8,408 bases of DNA from Solirubrobacteraceae bacterium (GTDB lineage Bacteria > Actinomycetota > Thermoleophilia > Solirubrobacterales > Solirubrobacteraceae), in the NCBI GenBank assembly GCA_025928415.1, contig JAICJK010000081.1, forward strand, positions 1-8,408, given 5' to 3'. Shown piece after piece: positions 1-6,024 of the stretch. The stretch's first letter is position 1; the number at the start of each line of letters is the position of its first letter. The notes below the pieces were generated by a model. It saw nothing but the letters and a program-made list of their open reading frames with translations, was not told where the DNA came from and ran no database searches. A program made the translations under genes and the position numbers.

Positions 1-162
1 CAGCGCCTCGGCGGCCCGGTGGCCGGGACCGTCGCAGGCGGCCGCGCACCACACGGCACGGCCGGCCAGCTCGTCGGCGGCCCAGGCCCGCAGCCACGCG
101 AGCTCGCGGCGCTCGCGGGCGGTGGACGGGGTGGTGAAGCGCTCGAGGGTCAGGCTCGTCAT
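1..162 (-). CDS. Hypothetical protein, N-terminal part (runs off the left edge)
   Basis: Only the first 54 codons are visible. The start is the ATG whose complement lies at 160-162. It is supported by a strong Shine-Dalgarno (GGAGG, 7 nt upstream) and a good sigma-70-like promoter just beyond. The visible protein begins MTSLTLERF and continues with a charged, Ala/Arg/Trp-rich stretch (ERRELAWLRAWAADELAGR), then a short hydrophobic segment, VWCAAA, that could be a first beta strand of a Rossmann-like fold. There is no signal peptide. I do not recognise the family; a nucleotide- or sugar-binding enzyme is possible but unproven. It is transcribed away from the small membrane-protein gene at 401-802 and probably has its own promoter. 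I am confident that it is a real gene and not confident about its function. Confidence 0.7.
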   Translation of the reverse strand, partial: MTSLTLERFTTPSTARERRELAWLRAWAADELAGRAVWCAAACDGPGHRAAEAL

Positions 163-169
163 GCGATGA

Positions 170-174
170 CCTCC
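170..174 (-). promoter_or_regulatory. Shine-Dalgarno of the leftmost gene
   Basis: GGAGG on the minus strand (within GAGGAGGTC), 7 nt before the ATG at 162. This is one of the few canonical ribosome binding sites in the window and it fixes the start of the leftmost gene. Confidence 0.75.
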
Positions 175-182
175 TCGGCCTC

Positions 183-210
183 AGCGTACGCCTCGCTGCG
201 GAGTGGTCAA
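183..210 (-). promoter_or_regulatory. Sigma-70-like promoter of the leftmost gene
   Basis: Minus strand: -35 TTGACC (210-205), a 16-bp spacer, then -10 TACGCT (188-183). The predicted transcript start is near 176, just upstream of the Shine-Dalgarno, so the leader would be only about 14 nt. The same -10 hexamer, TACGCT, occurs before the histidine kinase gene at 2651-2656. Confidence 0.6.
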
Positions 211-400
211 GGGGCGATGTGCGCGACCGCTCCATGGTCGCAACGAGCGTGAAAGCGCCGTCGCAGCCCGTCGCGGGCAGGACCGTCCGGTCTATGATCG
301 AGCATGTCCGGTGCCCCCTCCGGGCATCGGTGGCCCGCGGCGCCTCGGCGCGGTCCGGGGCCGTACAAAGCCGTCGCCGTCCACGCAGCTCCACCCCACA

Positions 401-802
401 ATGTCGACCATCGCGAACGTCCCGCGGGCCCTGCGGCCGCCGAGGTGGCTGCGGCGGACCCTGCGCCGCCGGCGCGCCCTCCTGCGCACACAGCTCGCCC
501 ACGCCGCCGGACGGCCCTGGCGCGCGGCGCTCGAGCATCTGCGCCGCGCCTCGGCGCCCCGCGCCGGGAGCTTCAGCTTCGGCGACCTTCCGGACGACCC
601 CCGCGCGCACCGGCGCCCGCTGCGGCCCGCGGTCGCCCGCGGTCGCGGGATGCCGGCGGCCGATGCGGTTCGCGCGCGCCTCCTGGCGGTCGCCCGCACC
701 GCCCGCGCGCGCCTGCTCTCCGCGGCGCGGGTGCCGTTCTACGTCACCTGCGCGTGCGGGGCGGTCCTCGGCTACGTGCTGTTCACGCTGCTCGTGGTGT
801 AG
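401..802 (+). CDS. Small Arg-rich protein with a C-terminal membrane anchor
   Basis: 133 residues, family not recognised. The first ~110 residues are very basic (for example RRTLRRRRALLR at 18-29) and have helical character. The protein ends in a single hydrophobic segment, FYVTCACGAVLGYVLFTLLVV (113-133), directly followed by the stop, as in a tail-anchored protein. The cytoplasmic part may contact nucleic acid or acidic lipid, but that is inference. Third codon positions are almost all G or C, which argues that this frame is coding. The ATG at 401 has no clear Shine-Dalgarno. An in-frame GTG at 311, close behind a TATGAT hexamer at 293-298, would add 30 residues and is an alternative start. 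The gene converges on the ABC permease, with 20 bp between the two stops. Confidence 0.55.
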   Translation: MSTIANVPRALRPPRWLRRTLRRRRALLRTQLAHAAGRPWRAALEHLRRASAPRAGSFSFGDLPDDPRAHRRPLRPAVARGRGMPAADAVRARLLAVARTARARLLSAARVPFYVTCACGAVLGYVLFTLLVV

Positions 803-822
803 GGCCGGCGCGCGCGCTCCGC

Positions 823-1590
823 CTACGCCGTCGCCGTCGACGGCAGCCACGAGAACCGCCGCGCCGCCAGCGCCGCCGCGCCGATGCCCCAGGCGACGAG
901 CACCGCGAGGTGGCCCGGGGCGATCGCGTCCGAGAACGAGGACGCCATCGCCGCCTGGTGCAGCGCGTCGGCCAGGTGCTTGACCGGCAGGGCGTCCGCC
1001 GCCGCGGTCAGGCCCGCGGGCATCCCGTCCACCGAGAACCAGATCCCGGACACGAACAGGATCGGGAACATGATGAACTGGACGACCGGCTGGGCGGTGT
1101 CCGGCGAAGGGACGACGCTCGCCACGAGGAAGGCGATCGAGCAGCAGCACAGCGCGCCGAGCACGAAGGTGATCGCGATCGCGGCCAGGGGGCCGGCGCC
1201 GATCCCGGTGCCGAACGCGGCCTTGCCGACCACCAGGAGCACGGTGGCGGCGCCGGCCGCGAGGATCGTCGTGCCCAGCGTCTGGGCCGCGATCAGGACG
1301 TGGGCCGGGACCGGCGTGGTGCGGCGGCGCTGGAAGATCCCGAGGTGGCGGCGCGTCACGATGATCTGGACCATCGCGGCGAAGCACGTGGTGACGATCG
1401 ACATCGCCATGACGCCGGGCAGGAAGAAGCGCTGCAGCGACACGGTGTCGCCGCCGAACGTCGTGGTCGCGTTCCCGGACACGCCGGACAGCACGACCAG
1501 CAGCAGCACGGGGAAGGCGAGCGTGAAGATCCGCGCGCGCTTGTTGCGGCGCAGCGTCAGCAGCTCGTAGCGGAGGGTGTGGCGGATCAC
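823..1590 (-). CDS. ABC-2 type transporter permease
   Basis: 255-residue membrane subunit of an ABC exporter, partner of the ATPase encoded just upstream. A basic amphipathic N-terminus (IRHTLRYELLTLRRNKRA) is followed by about six membrane segments: roughly 21-37, 55-75, 100-122, 132-157, 168-185 and 226-243. This is the usual ABC2_membrane/DrrB-like layout. LGIFQRRRTTPVP (83-95) matches the cytoplasmic loop with a conserved 'lgxxxrlrttPv' pattern that contacts the ATPase in this family, and a PSPDTAQPVVQFIMFPILFVSG-like segment precedes the last helices. The start is GTG at 1590 with AGGAG 8 nt upstream; the ATPase stop codon overlaps this ribosome binding site (11 nt between genes), so the two are surely co-translated. 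The substrate cannot be read from the sequence; relatives export drugs, lipids or antibiotics. Confidence 0.88.
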   Translation of the reverse strand: MIRHTLRYELLTLRRNKRARIFTLAFPVLLLVVLSGVSGNATTTFGGDTVSLQRFFLPGVMAMSIVTTCFAAMVQIIVTRRHLGIFQRRRTTPVPAHVLIAAQTLGTTILAAGAATVLLVVGKAAFGTGIGAGPLAAIAITFVLGALCCCSIAFLVASVVPSPDTAQPVVQFIMFPILFVSGIWFSVDGMPAGLTAAADALPVKHLADALHQAAMASSFSDAIAPGHLAVLVAWGIGAAALAARRFSWLPSTATA

Positions 1591-1601
1591 GGCGGGGCTC
1601 C

Positions 1602-2519
1602 TCAGGCGGTCGGGGCGTCGTCGGTCAGCTCGAGGTAGACGTCCTCGAGGGTCGGGCGGCGGACCTCGAGGTCCGCGAGGTCGTGCCCGCGCGCGAGCGC
1701 CTCGGCGCTCAGGCGCTGCAGGTCGGCGGCGACGGACGACGAGCGCAGCTCCTGCGCGCGCCCGTCGGCGTCGGTGAAGGTGATGACCGCCGCGGCGCGG
1801 TCGCGGGCGCCGAGCGTCCGCGGCGTCCCCTCCGCGATCACGCGGCCCGCGCGCAGCACGACGATGCGGTCGGCCAGGCGCTCGGCCTCCTCGAGGTAGT
1901 GCGTCGTGAGGACGACGGTGACGCCGAGGTCGCGCAGGCCCGCGACGACCCGCCAGGCCTCGCGCCGCGCCGCGGGGTCGAAGCCGGTGGTCGGCTCGTC
2001 GAGGAACACGAGCTCGGGGTCGCCCACCAGGGCGAGCGCGACGTCCAGGCGCCGCCGCTCGCCGCCCGAGAGCTGCGCGCCGCGGCGGTCGGCGCGGTCG
2101 GTCAGCCCGGCCAGCGCGAGCGTCTGGTCGACGCTGCGCGGCCGGCGGTACCAGCCGGCGTAGAGCTCCAGGCACTCGCGGACGGTCAGCTCCGCCTCGG
2201 GCGCGGAGGACTGCAGGACGATGCCGACGCGCTCGCGCCAGGCGCGCGAGGCGGCGGCGGGGTCCTCGCCGAGCACGCGGACCTCGCCGGCGTCGGCGGG
2301 CAGGAAGCCCTCGAGGATCGAGACCGTCGTCGTCTTGCCGGCGCCGTTGGGCCCGAGCACGGCCACGATCTCGCCGCGGGCGACCTCGAGGTCGACGCCG
2401 TCGACGGCGACCTGGGGGCCGTAGGCCTTGCGCAGGCCGCGCACGCTGATGGCGAGGTCCGTGTCGTGACCGGCGGCGGACCGGGCGGCGACCGCCACGT
2501 CGAGCTGCGGAGTGATCAT
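1602..2519 (-). CDS. ABC transporter ATP-binding protein (DrrA/CcmA-like exporter ATPase)
   Basis: 305-residue cytoplasmic ATPase that powers the adjacent permease. Visible motifs in order: Walker A GPNGAGKT (56-63), Q-loop around Q103, signature LSGGE (150-154), Walker B VFLDEP (171-176), D-loop TTGFD (177-181) and switch His207 in TTHYLEEAE. A C-terminal extension of about 70 residues ends in RRPTLEDVYLELT, the typical tail of the DrrA-like exporter subfamily. The ATG at 2519 is preferred: an ATG 12 codons upstream (2555) lies inside the proposed -35 element, and the chosen ATG lies 7 nt after a -10-like CACACT, so the mRNA would be leaderless. No Shine-Dalgarno is visible at either start. 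The gene is divergent from the histidine kinase and probably controlled by that two-component system. Confidence 0.92.
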   Translation of the reverse strand: MITPQLDVAVAARSAAGHDTDLAISVRGLRKAYGPQVAVDGVDLEVARGEIVAVLGPNGAGKTTTVSILEGFLPADAGEVRVLGEDPAAASRAWRERVGIVLQSSAPEAELTVRECLELYAGWYRRPRSVDQTLALAGLTDRADRRGAQLSGGERRRLDVALALVGDPELVFLDEPTTGFDPAARREAWRVVAGLRDLGVTVVLTTHYLEEAERLADRIVVLRAGRVIAEGTPRTLGARDRAAAVITFTDADGRAQELRSSSVAADLQRLSAEALARGHDLADLEVRRPTLEDVYLELTDDAPTA

Positions 2520-2526
2520 GAGCCGG

Positions 2527-2555
2527 AGTGTGCGCGCTCGCGGCCGGTCTGTCAT
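2527..2555 (-). promoter_or_regulatory. Leaderless promoter of the ABC exporter operon
   Basis: Minus strand: ATGACA (2555-2550), a 17-bp spacer, CACACT (2532-2527), 7 nt, then ATG (2519). The -35 hexamer lies at the end of the 11-bp arm GCGCCGATGAC. The hexamers are only moderate matches to TTGACA/TATAAT. The support comes from the spacing and from the mirror-image copy in front of the histidine kinase. Confidence 0.5.
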
Positions 2556-2632
2556 CGGCGCACGGGCCGATCCTGGCCCTCCACCCGCGGGTGGAGGCGC
2601 CGCGCCGGCCGCTCCACCCGCGCGCCGATGAC
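2551..2632. repeat. Inverted repeat shared by the two divergent promoters
   Basis: An 11-bp arm at 2551-2561 (GTCATCGGCGC) and its exact reverse complement at 2622-2632 (GCGCCGATGAC), 60 bp apart. Each arm contains most of the -35 region of the promoter on its own side and lies 32 bp from the start codon it faces (2551 to 2519; 2632 to 2664). The repeat is therefore centred exactly midway between the two start codons. It is either a shared activator site overlapping the -35 or an extended promoter element. Confidence 0.6.
2578..2597. promoter_or_regulatory. Perfect 20-bp palindrome, candidate operator
   Basis: CCTCCACCCGCGGGTGGAGG is a perfect palindrome with no spacer, lying between the two divergent promoters. 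A further half-site, CTCCACCCG, occurs at 2612-2620, just upstream of the histidine kinase -35. A palindrome of this size fits a dimeric helix-turn-helix regulator such as the NarL/LuxR-type response regulator encoded at 3851-4522, but its binding here is inferred. High GC content makes some palindromes likely by chance; one of 20 bp at this location is less so. Confidence 0.5.
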
Positions 2633-2656
2633 GCGCCGCGCGGCCTGACCTACGCT
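2628..2656 (+). promoter_or_regulatory. Leaderless promoter of the histidine kinase-response regulator operon
   Basis: ATGACG (2628-2633), a 17-bp spacer, TACGCT (2651-2656), 7 nt (GCAGGAC), then the GTG start at 2664. Transcription would begin at or next to the GTG. The layout is identical to the exporter promoter on the other strand, and the -10 matches the TACGCT of the promoter at 183-210. Confidence 0.55.
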
Positions 2657-2663
2657 GCAGGAC

Positions 2664-3854
2664 GTGCTCGCGCCCGAGCTGCCCATCTACGACGCCCAGC
2701 CCGGCACGCGCCCGCGCGGCTTCGTCTACATGCGCGTCTTCGGCCTGGCGCTGATGGTGTTCTACATCGGCGGTTCCATCGCCGTCGATCCCGGCCCGGG
2801 ACTGCACGGCCGCGAGCCGTTTGTGGCGCTGGCGATCATCGTGCTCGCCGTCTCGCTCGCGGTCTCCGCGCGCCGCGTGCTGATGCCCCCGGGGGTGCGG
2901 ATCGGCGCGCTGCTCACGGTGCTCGCCGCCAGCTTCGCGCTGATCGGCCTGCAGGGCGACCAGAGCTCGGCGATCGCCGGCATCTACTTCGCGTCCGTGC
3001 TCGGCGCCCTGCGCCTCCCGCGGCGCCAGCTCCGCCTCGTGGTCGCGCTGGCGATCGGCGGCGGCGTGCTGGCGTACTCCCTGTCGGTCGACCACCCGAC
3101 CGGGCAGATCATCACGATCCTCACGGGCGTCCCTCCGTGGGTGTTCGTCGTCCGCGTCATGCGCGAGATGCGCGAGCGCCAGGCCCAGGCGCTGTGCCTG
3201 GTGGAGGAGCTGCGCGAGTCCCGCGCCGCGCAGGCCGCCGCGGCGGCGGAGGCCGAGCGCGCCCGCGTGGCCCGCGACATGCACGACGTGCTCGCCCACT
3301 CGCTGTCCGCGCTGGCCATCCAGCTCGAGCTCGCGCGGGTGCTCACCCACCGCCGCGGGGCCGACGCGGAAGTGACGGCGGCGGTCGACCGCGCCCACGG
3401 CCTGGCGACCTCCGGCCTCGACGAGGCGCGCCGCGCGATCGGCGCCCTGCGCGGGGAGGAGCTCCCGGGCCCCGAGCGGCTGCAGTCGCTCGTCGACGCC
3501 TTCGCCGAGCAGGGCGTCGCGCGGTGCGAGCTGCGGACCGAGGGCGCCCCGCGCGAGCTGTCCTCCGAGGCGCGCCTGGCGCTCTACCGCACCGCGCAGG
3601 AGGCGCTCACCAACATCCGCAAGCACGCTGTCCCCGAGCGGGTGGAGGTCGTGCTCGCCTACGAGCCGGACGGGACCCGCCTGCGCGTGCGCGACCACGG
3701 CACGGGCGCGCCGGTCGCCGTCGGCGCGGGCGCGCTGCCGAGCGGGGGCTACGGCCTGACCGGCATGCGCGAGCGGGCCGAGCTGCTCGGCGGGCGCTTC
3801 GAGGCCGGGCCCACGGACGACGGGTTCTGCGTCGAGCTGTGGCTGCCGGCGTGA
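2664..3854 (+). CDS. Membrane sensor histidine kinase, HisKA_3 (DesK/NarX-like) type
   Basis: 396 residues. It autophosphorylates on histidine in response to an unknown signal and passes the phosphate to the response regulator encoded next. The N-terminal half has about six membrane segments (roughly 23-41, 52-68, 79-97, 103-119, 122-140, 148-163) and no large extracellular domain, so it probably senses something in or at the membrane. A coiled-coil-like linker (165-200) leads to the dimerisation box ERARVARDMHDVLAHSLS with phospho-acceptor His207. The ATPase domain shows the N-box QEALTNIRKHA (312-322), G1 DHGTG (344-348) and G2 GYGLTGMRERAELLGG (362-377). The GTG start at 2664 has no Shine-Dalgarno and fits a leaderless transcript. 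The stop overlaps the next gene's start (GTGA). Divergence from the ABC exporter suggests that the exporter is its target. Confidence 0.93.
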   Translation: MLAPELPIYDAQPGTRPRGFVYMRVFGLALMVFYIGGSIAVDPGPGLHGREPFVALAIIVLAVSLAVSARRVLMPPGVRIGALLTVLAASFALIGLQGDQSSAIAGIYFASVLGALRLPRRQLRLVVALAIGGGVLAYSLSVDHPTGQIITILTGVPPWVFVVRVMREMRERQAQALCLVEELRESRAAQAAAAAEAERARVARDMHDVLAHSLSALAIQLELARVLTHRRGADAEVTAAVDRAHGLATSGLDEARRAIGALRGEELPGPERLQSLVDAFAEQGVARCELRTEGAPRELSSEARLALYRTAQEALTNIRKHAVPERVEVVLAYEPDGTRLRVRDHGTGAPVAVGAGALPSGGYGLTGMRERAELLGGRFEAGPTDDGFCVELWLPA

Positions 3855-4522
3855 TCCGCGTCCTGCTGGCCGACGACCAGCGCGTGGTCCGCGAGGGCCT
3901 GGGGACGCTGCTCGGGCTGCTCGACGGCATCGAGCTGGTCGGGACCGCCGCCGACGGGGAGGAGGCCGTCGCGCTGGCGGCCGCCGAGGACCCGGACGTC
4001 GTGCTGATGGACCTGCGGATGCCGCGCTGCGACGGGGTCGAGGCGACGCGCCGCCTGGCCGCGGCCGGCGACCGCCCGCGCGTGGTGGTCCTCACGACCT
4101 ACGCCGACGACGTCTCCGTGCTCGAGGCGCTGCGCGCGGGCGCCCGCGGCTTCTTGACCAAGGACGCCGGCGCGGAGGACATCCGCGCGGCGATCGAGGC
4201 CGTCAGCCGCGGCGAGGCGGCGCTCGACCCGGCCGTGCAGCACCACGTGGTCGCGGCGCTGAGCGGGGAGACCGCCGGCGAGGGCGCCGCGCGGGCCGCG
4301 GAGCTGCCCGACGGCCTGACGCCCCGCGAGGCCGAGGTCCTGGAGCTGATCGCCCGCGGGCTGACCAACGCGGAGATCGCCCGCGAGCTGGTCGTCAGCG
4401 AGGCGACCGTCAAGTCCCACGTCAACCACCTGTTCGCCAAGGCCGGGGTCCGCGATCGCGCGCAGGCGGTGGCCTACGCGTTCCGCCGCGGCCTCGCGGG
4501 CGGCGGCGGCGACGCGGGATGA
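3851..4522 (+). CDS. Response regulator, NarL/FixJ family (REC plus LuxR-type HTH)
   Basis: 223-residue DNA-binding response regulator, the partner of the preceding histidine kinase. The receiver domain (about 1-120) has the acidic pair Asp8/Asp9, phospho-acceptor Asp54 in VVLMDLRMP, Thr82 and Lys104 (FLTKDAGAED). A linker of about 30 residues leads to the LuxR-type helix-turn-helix (about 154-213): LTPREAEVLELIARGLTNAE, then a recognition helix around SEATVKSHVNHLFAK, and a short Gly-rich tail. The GTG start overlaps the kinase stop (GTGA), indicating translational coupling. The palindrome at 2578-2597 is a plausible binding site, giving both autoregulation and control of the exporter, but this is inferred from position only. 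Confidence 0.94.
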   Translation: MIRVLLADDQRVVREGLGTLLGLLDGIELVGTAADGEEAVALAAAEDPDVVLMDLRMPRCDGVEATRRLAAAGDRPRVVVLTTYADDVSVLEALRAGARGFLTKDAGAEDIRAAIEAVSRGEAALDPAVQHHVVAALSGETAGEGAARAAELPDGLTPREAEVLELIARGLTNAEIARELVVSEATVKSHVNHLFAKAGVRDRAQAVAYAFRRGLAGGGGDAG

Positions 4523-4534
4523 GCTGCGCGGCCT

Positions 4535-4556
4535 GAGCGGCGCCGCCCCGCCGCTC
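4535..4556. terminator. Hairpin between convergent genes, probable two-way terminator
   Basis: Perfect 8-bp stem, GAGCGGCG/CGCCGCTC, with a 6-nt loop, starting 12 nt after the response regulator stop and ending one base before the stop of the minus-strand secreted-protein gene. There is no U-tract, as is common in actinobacteria. Because the flanking genes converge it could serve both. Confidence 0.5.
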
Positions 4557-4557
4557 T

Positions 4558-5025
4558 TCAGACCTTCCTGCAGAGCGCGTAGACGTGCCCATGGGCGCCG
4601 TCCGGGTCGACCTTCGGCGCGGCGTTGACGCGCACCTCGATCGTGCGGGCGCCGTAGGCGCTCGCCGGCCCGACGACGGTGAAGCCGACCTGCGAGTGGT
4701 CGAGGATCGCCAGCCCGGCGTGGACCTCGCCGGCGCCGCACTTCAGCGTCACCGGGTGGCGGGTCCGGCCGTGCATCGTGACCGCCCAGCGGCGTAGCTC
4801 GGTGCCCTTGCGGATCGTGGCGCCGTGGTGGAGGTGGTTGCCGGCGACGTCGACCGGGGTCTTGTGCCCGGCCTTGATGACCGTGAGCGCGCCGAGCGTC
4901 GGCGCCTGGGCCGCGGGGGCGTGGGAGGCCATCGCGCCGGGGGCGAGCACCAGCGCGCCGGCGAGCACGGCCAGGCCGGCCGGCAGGGCGTGACGCGGGT
5001 GCTTGGAGAGGCTGGAGAAGCGCAT
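4558..5025 (-). CDS. Secreted protein of unknown function
   Basis: 155 residues with a Sec-type signal peptide: a basic N-terminus (MRFSSLSKHPRHA), a hydrophobic core (LPAGLAVLAGALVLA) and a likely cleavage site after APGAMA near residue 33. The mature part of about 120 residues is rich in beta-forming and His/Gly residues and has only two Cys (C96 and C152), which could form a disulfide bridge. I do not recognise the family. The ATG at 5025 is preferred over an in-frame GTG at 5061 because it puts the basic n-region of the signal peptide at the N-terminus. A GACACT hexamer ends 6 nt before this ATG, so the mRNA may be leaderless; the stretch GACACTCCGG resembles the CACACTCCGG before the ABC ATPase gene, although no -35 is evident. 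It lies downstream of the exported alpha/beta hydrolase on the same strand, separated by a hairpin. Confidence 0.72.
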   Translation of the reverse strand: MRFSSLSKHPRHALPAGLAVLAGALVLAPGAMASHAPAAQAPTLGALTVIKAGHKTPVDVAGNHLHHGATIRKGTELRRWAVTMHGRTRHPVTLKCGAGEVHAGLAILDHSQVGFTVVGPASAYGARTIEVRVNAAPKVDPDGAHGHVYALCRKV

Positions 5026-5067
5026 GCCCGGAGTGTCGGGCCGCGCGCCGGCGCCTCCCACCCACCC

Positions 5068-5090
5068 CAGGTGGCCTGATCGGCCACCTG
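5068..5090 (-). terminator. Strong hairpin after the alpha/beta hydrolase gene
   Basis: Perfect 9-bp arms, CAGGTGGCC and GGCCACCTG, with a 5-nt loop. On the minus strand the hairpin starts 4 nt after the hydrolase stop and is followed by a G-rich tract rather than by U residues. It is most likely a terminator of the hydrolase transcript; because it also lies about 45 nt upstream of the secreted-protein gene, an operator is the alternative. Confidence 0.5.
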
Positions 5091-5094
5091 CGCC

Positions 5095-6024
5095 TCAGCG
5101 CCGCAGGAAGCGCGCGAGCAGCGGCCCGAAGGTCCGCCTGTGCTGCAGGTAGAAGCCGTGCGCGGCGTCGCGGTAGACGACCAGCCGGGCGTGGGGGATG
5201 ACCTTCGCGAGGTGGCGCTGGTTGGGCACCGGGAGCAGGTGGTCCAGGGCGCCGCCGCCGACGAGCACCGGCATCCGCAGCCTCGAGATCCGCCTGCCGC
5301 TGCGGTCCTTGCCGCTGATCCAGACCCCCGAGGCCGCGGTCTGCGCCGCGGTCACCGCGGGCGGGGCGATCGGGACGAAGTCCCTGCGGGCGGCGATGTC
5401 GCGCACGTAGCGCGTCTGGGCGGCCATGTGGCCGGGCGGGAAGAGGAAGCCGAGCAGCGATGCGGGGTTCGGGTCCTGGCCGCTGAGCAGCGCGAGCGCG
5501 TCCGCGCGCGGCGGCGTCGCCCTGCCGTCCCCCGGCGCCGTGGCGAGCAGCACCAGGCGCCGCAGCGCCGCCGGGTGGCGGATGGCGAGGCTCTGGGCGA
5601 TCATCCCGCCCATCGACCAGCCCACGACGTCGGGGCGGCGCAGGCGCAGCCGGCGGATCAGCGCCGCGGTGTCGTCGCCCATCGAGCGGATGCTGAGCGT
5701 CCCCGGGCGCGTCGTGGAGCGCCCGACGCCCTCGTTGTCGAAGACGATCACGCGATGGCCGGCGGCCGCCAGGGCGTCGAGGAACGCGGGGTCCCAGCCG
5801 TCCATCGAGCCGCTGAGGCCCTGGATCAGGACGACCGGGCGGCCGGAGCCGATCGAGCGGTAGCCGAGCGTCAGGCCGCCCGCCACCCGGACGGTGCGTG
5901 TCGGCGCGGTCACCGCCGAGGGCCGCGTGGCCGCCTGCGCGTCCGCCCCCGAGCCGGCCGGGAGGACGGCCGCGGCGACGATCGCGGCGAGCCCGGTCAG
6001 GGAACCGATGAGCATGCGGCGCAT
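5095..6024 (-). CDS. Exported alpha/beta-fold hydrolase
   Basis: 309 residues. The N-terminus MRRMLIGSLTGLAAIVAAAVLPAGSGADAQA is a Sec-type signal peptide, so the enzyme probably acts outside the membrane. The hydrolase fold follows: VVLIQGLSGSMDGWD (64-78, oxyanion strand region), VIVFDNEGVGRS (92-103), and nucleophile elbow GWSMGG with Ser137. Likely triad partners are Asp261 (VGGGALDHLLPV) and His289 (DAAHGF). The FDxxGxGxS pattern and length match the common esterase/lipase/haloperoxidase-like branch of the superfamily; the substrate is unknown. The start is ATG at 6024; a second ATG three codons on (6015) is possible. A TAGGGT hexamer ends 6 nt before the first ATG, which is compatible with a leaderless mRNA. 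The gene is divergent from the acyl-CoA ligase, and a lipid-ester substrate feeding that ligase would make sense but is speculative. Confidence 0.88.
   Translation of the reverse strand: MRRMLIGSLTGLAAIVAAAVLPAGSGADAQAATRPSAVTAPTRTVRVAGGLTLGYRSIGSGRPVVLIQGLSGSMDGWDPAFLDALAAAGHRVIVFDNEGVGRSTTRPGTLSIRSMGDDTAALIRRLRLRRPDVVGWSMGGMIAQSLAIRHPAALRRLVLLATAPGDGRATPPRADALALLSGQDPNPASLLGFLFPPGHMAAQTRYVRDIAARRDFVPIAPPAVTAAQTAASGVWISGKDRSGRRISRLRMPVLVGGGALDHLLPVPNQRHLAKVIPHARLVVYRDAAHGFYLQHRRTFGPLLARFLRR

Noticed and set aside
304..1638. ATG at 304, only 5 nt after a TATGAT hexamer, opening a 444-codon plus-strand frame.
   Set aside because: The promoter-like spacing was tempting, but the frame has poor third-position G/C around 304-600 and then runs antisense through the ABC permease.
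2556..3698. Long upstream extension of the ABC ATPase frame on the minus strand.
   Set aside because: It runs antisense through the histidine kinase and the divergent promoter, and its translation is low-complexity. The ATPase family starts near the MITPQ region.
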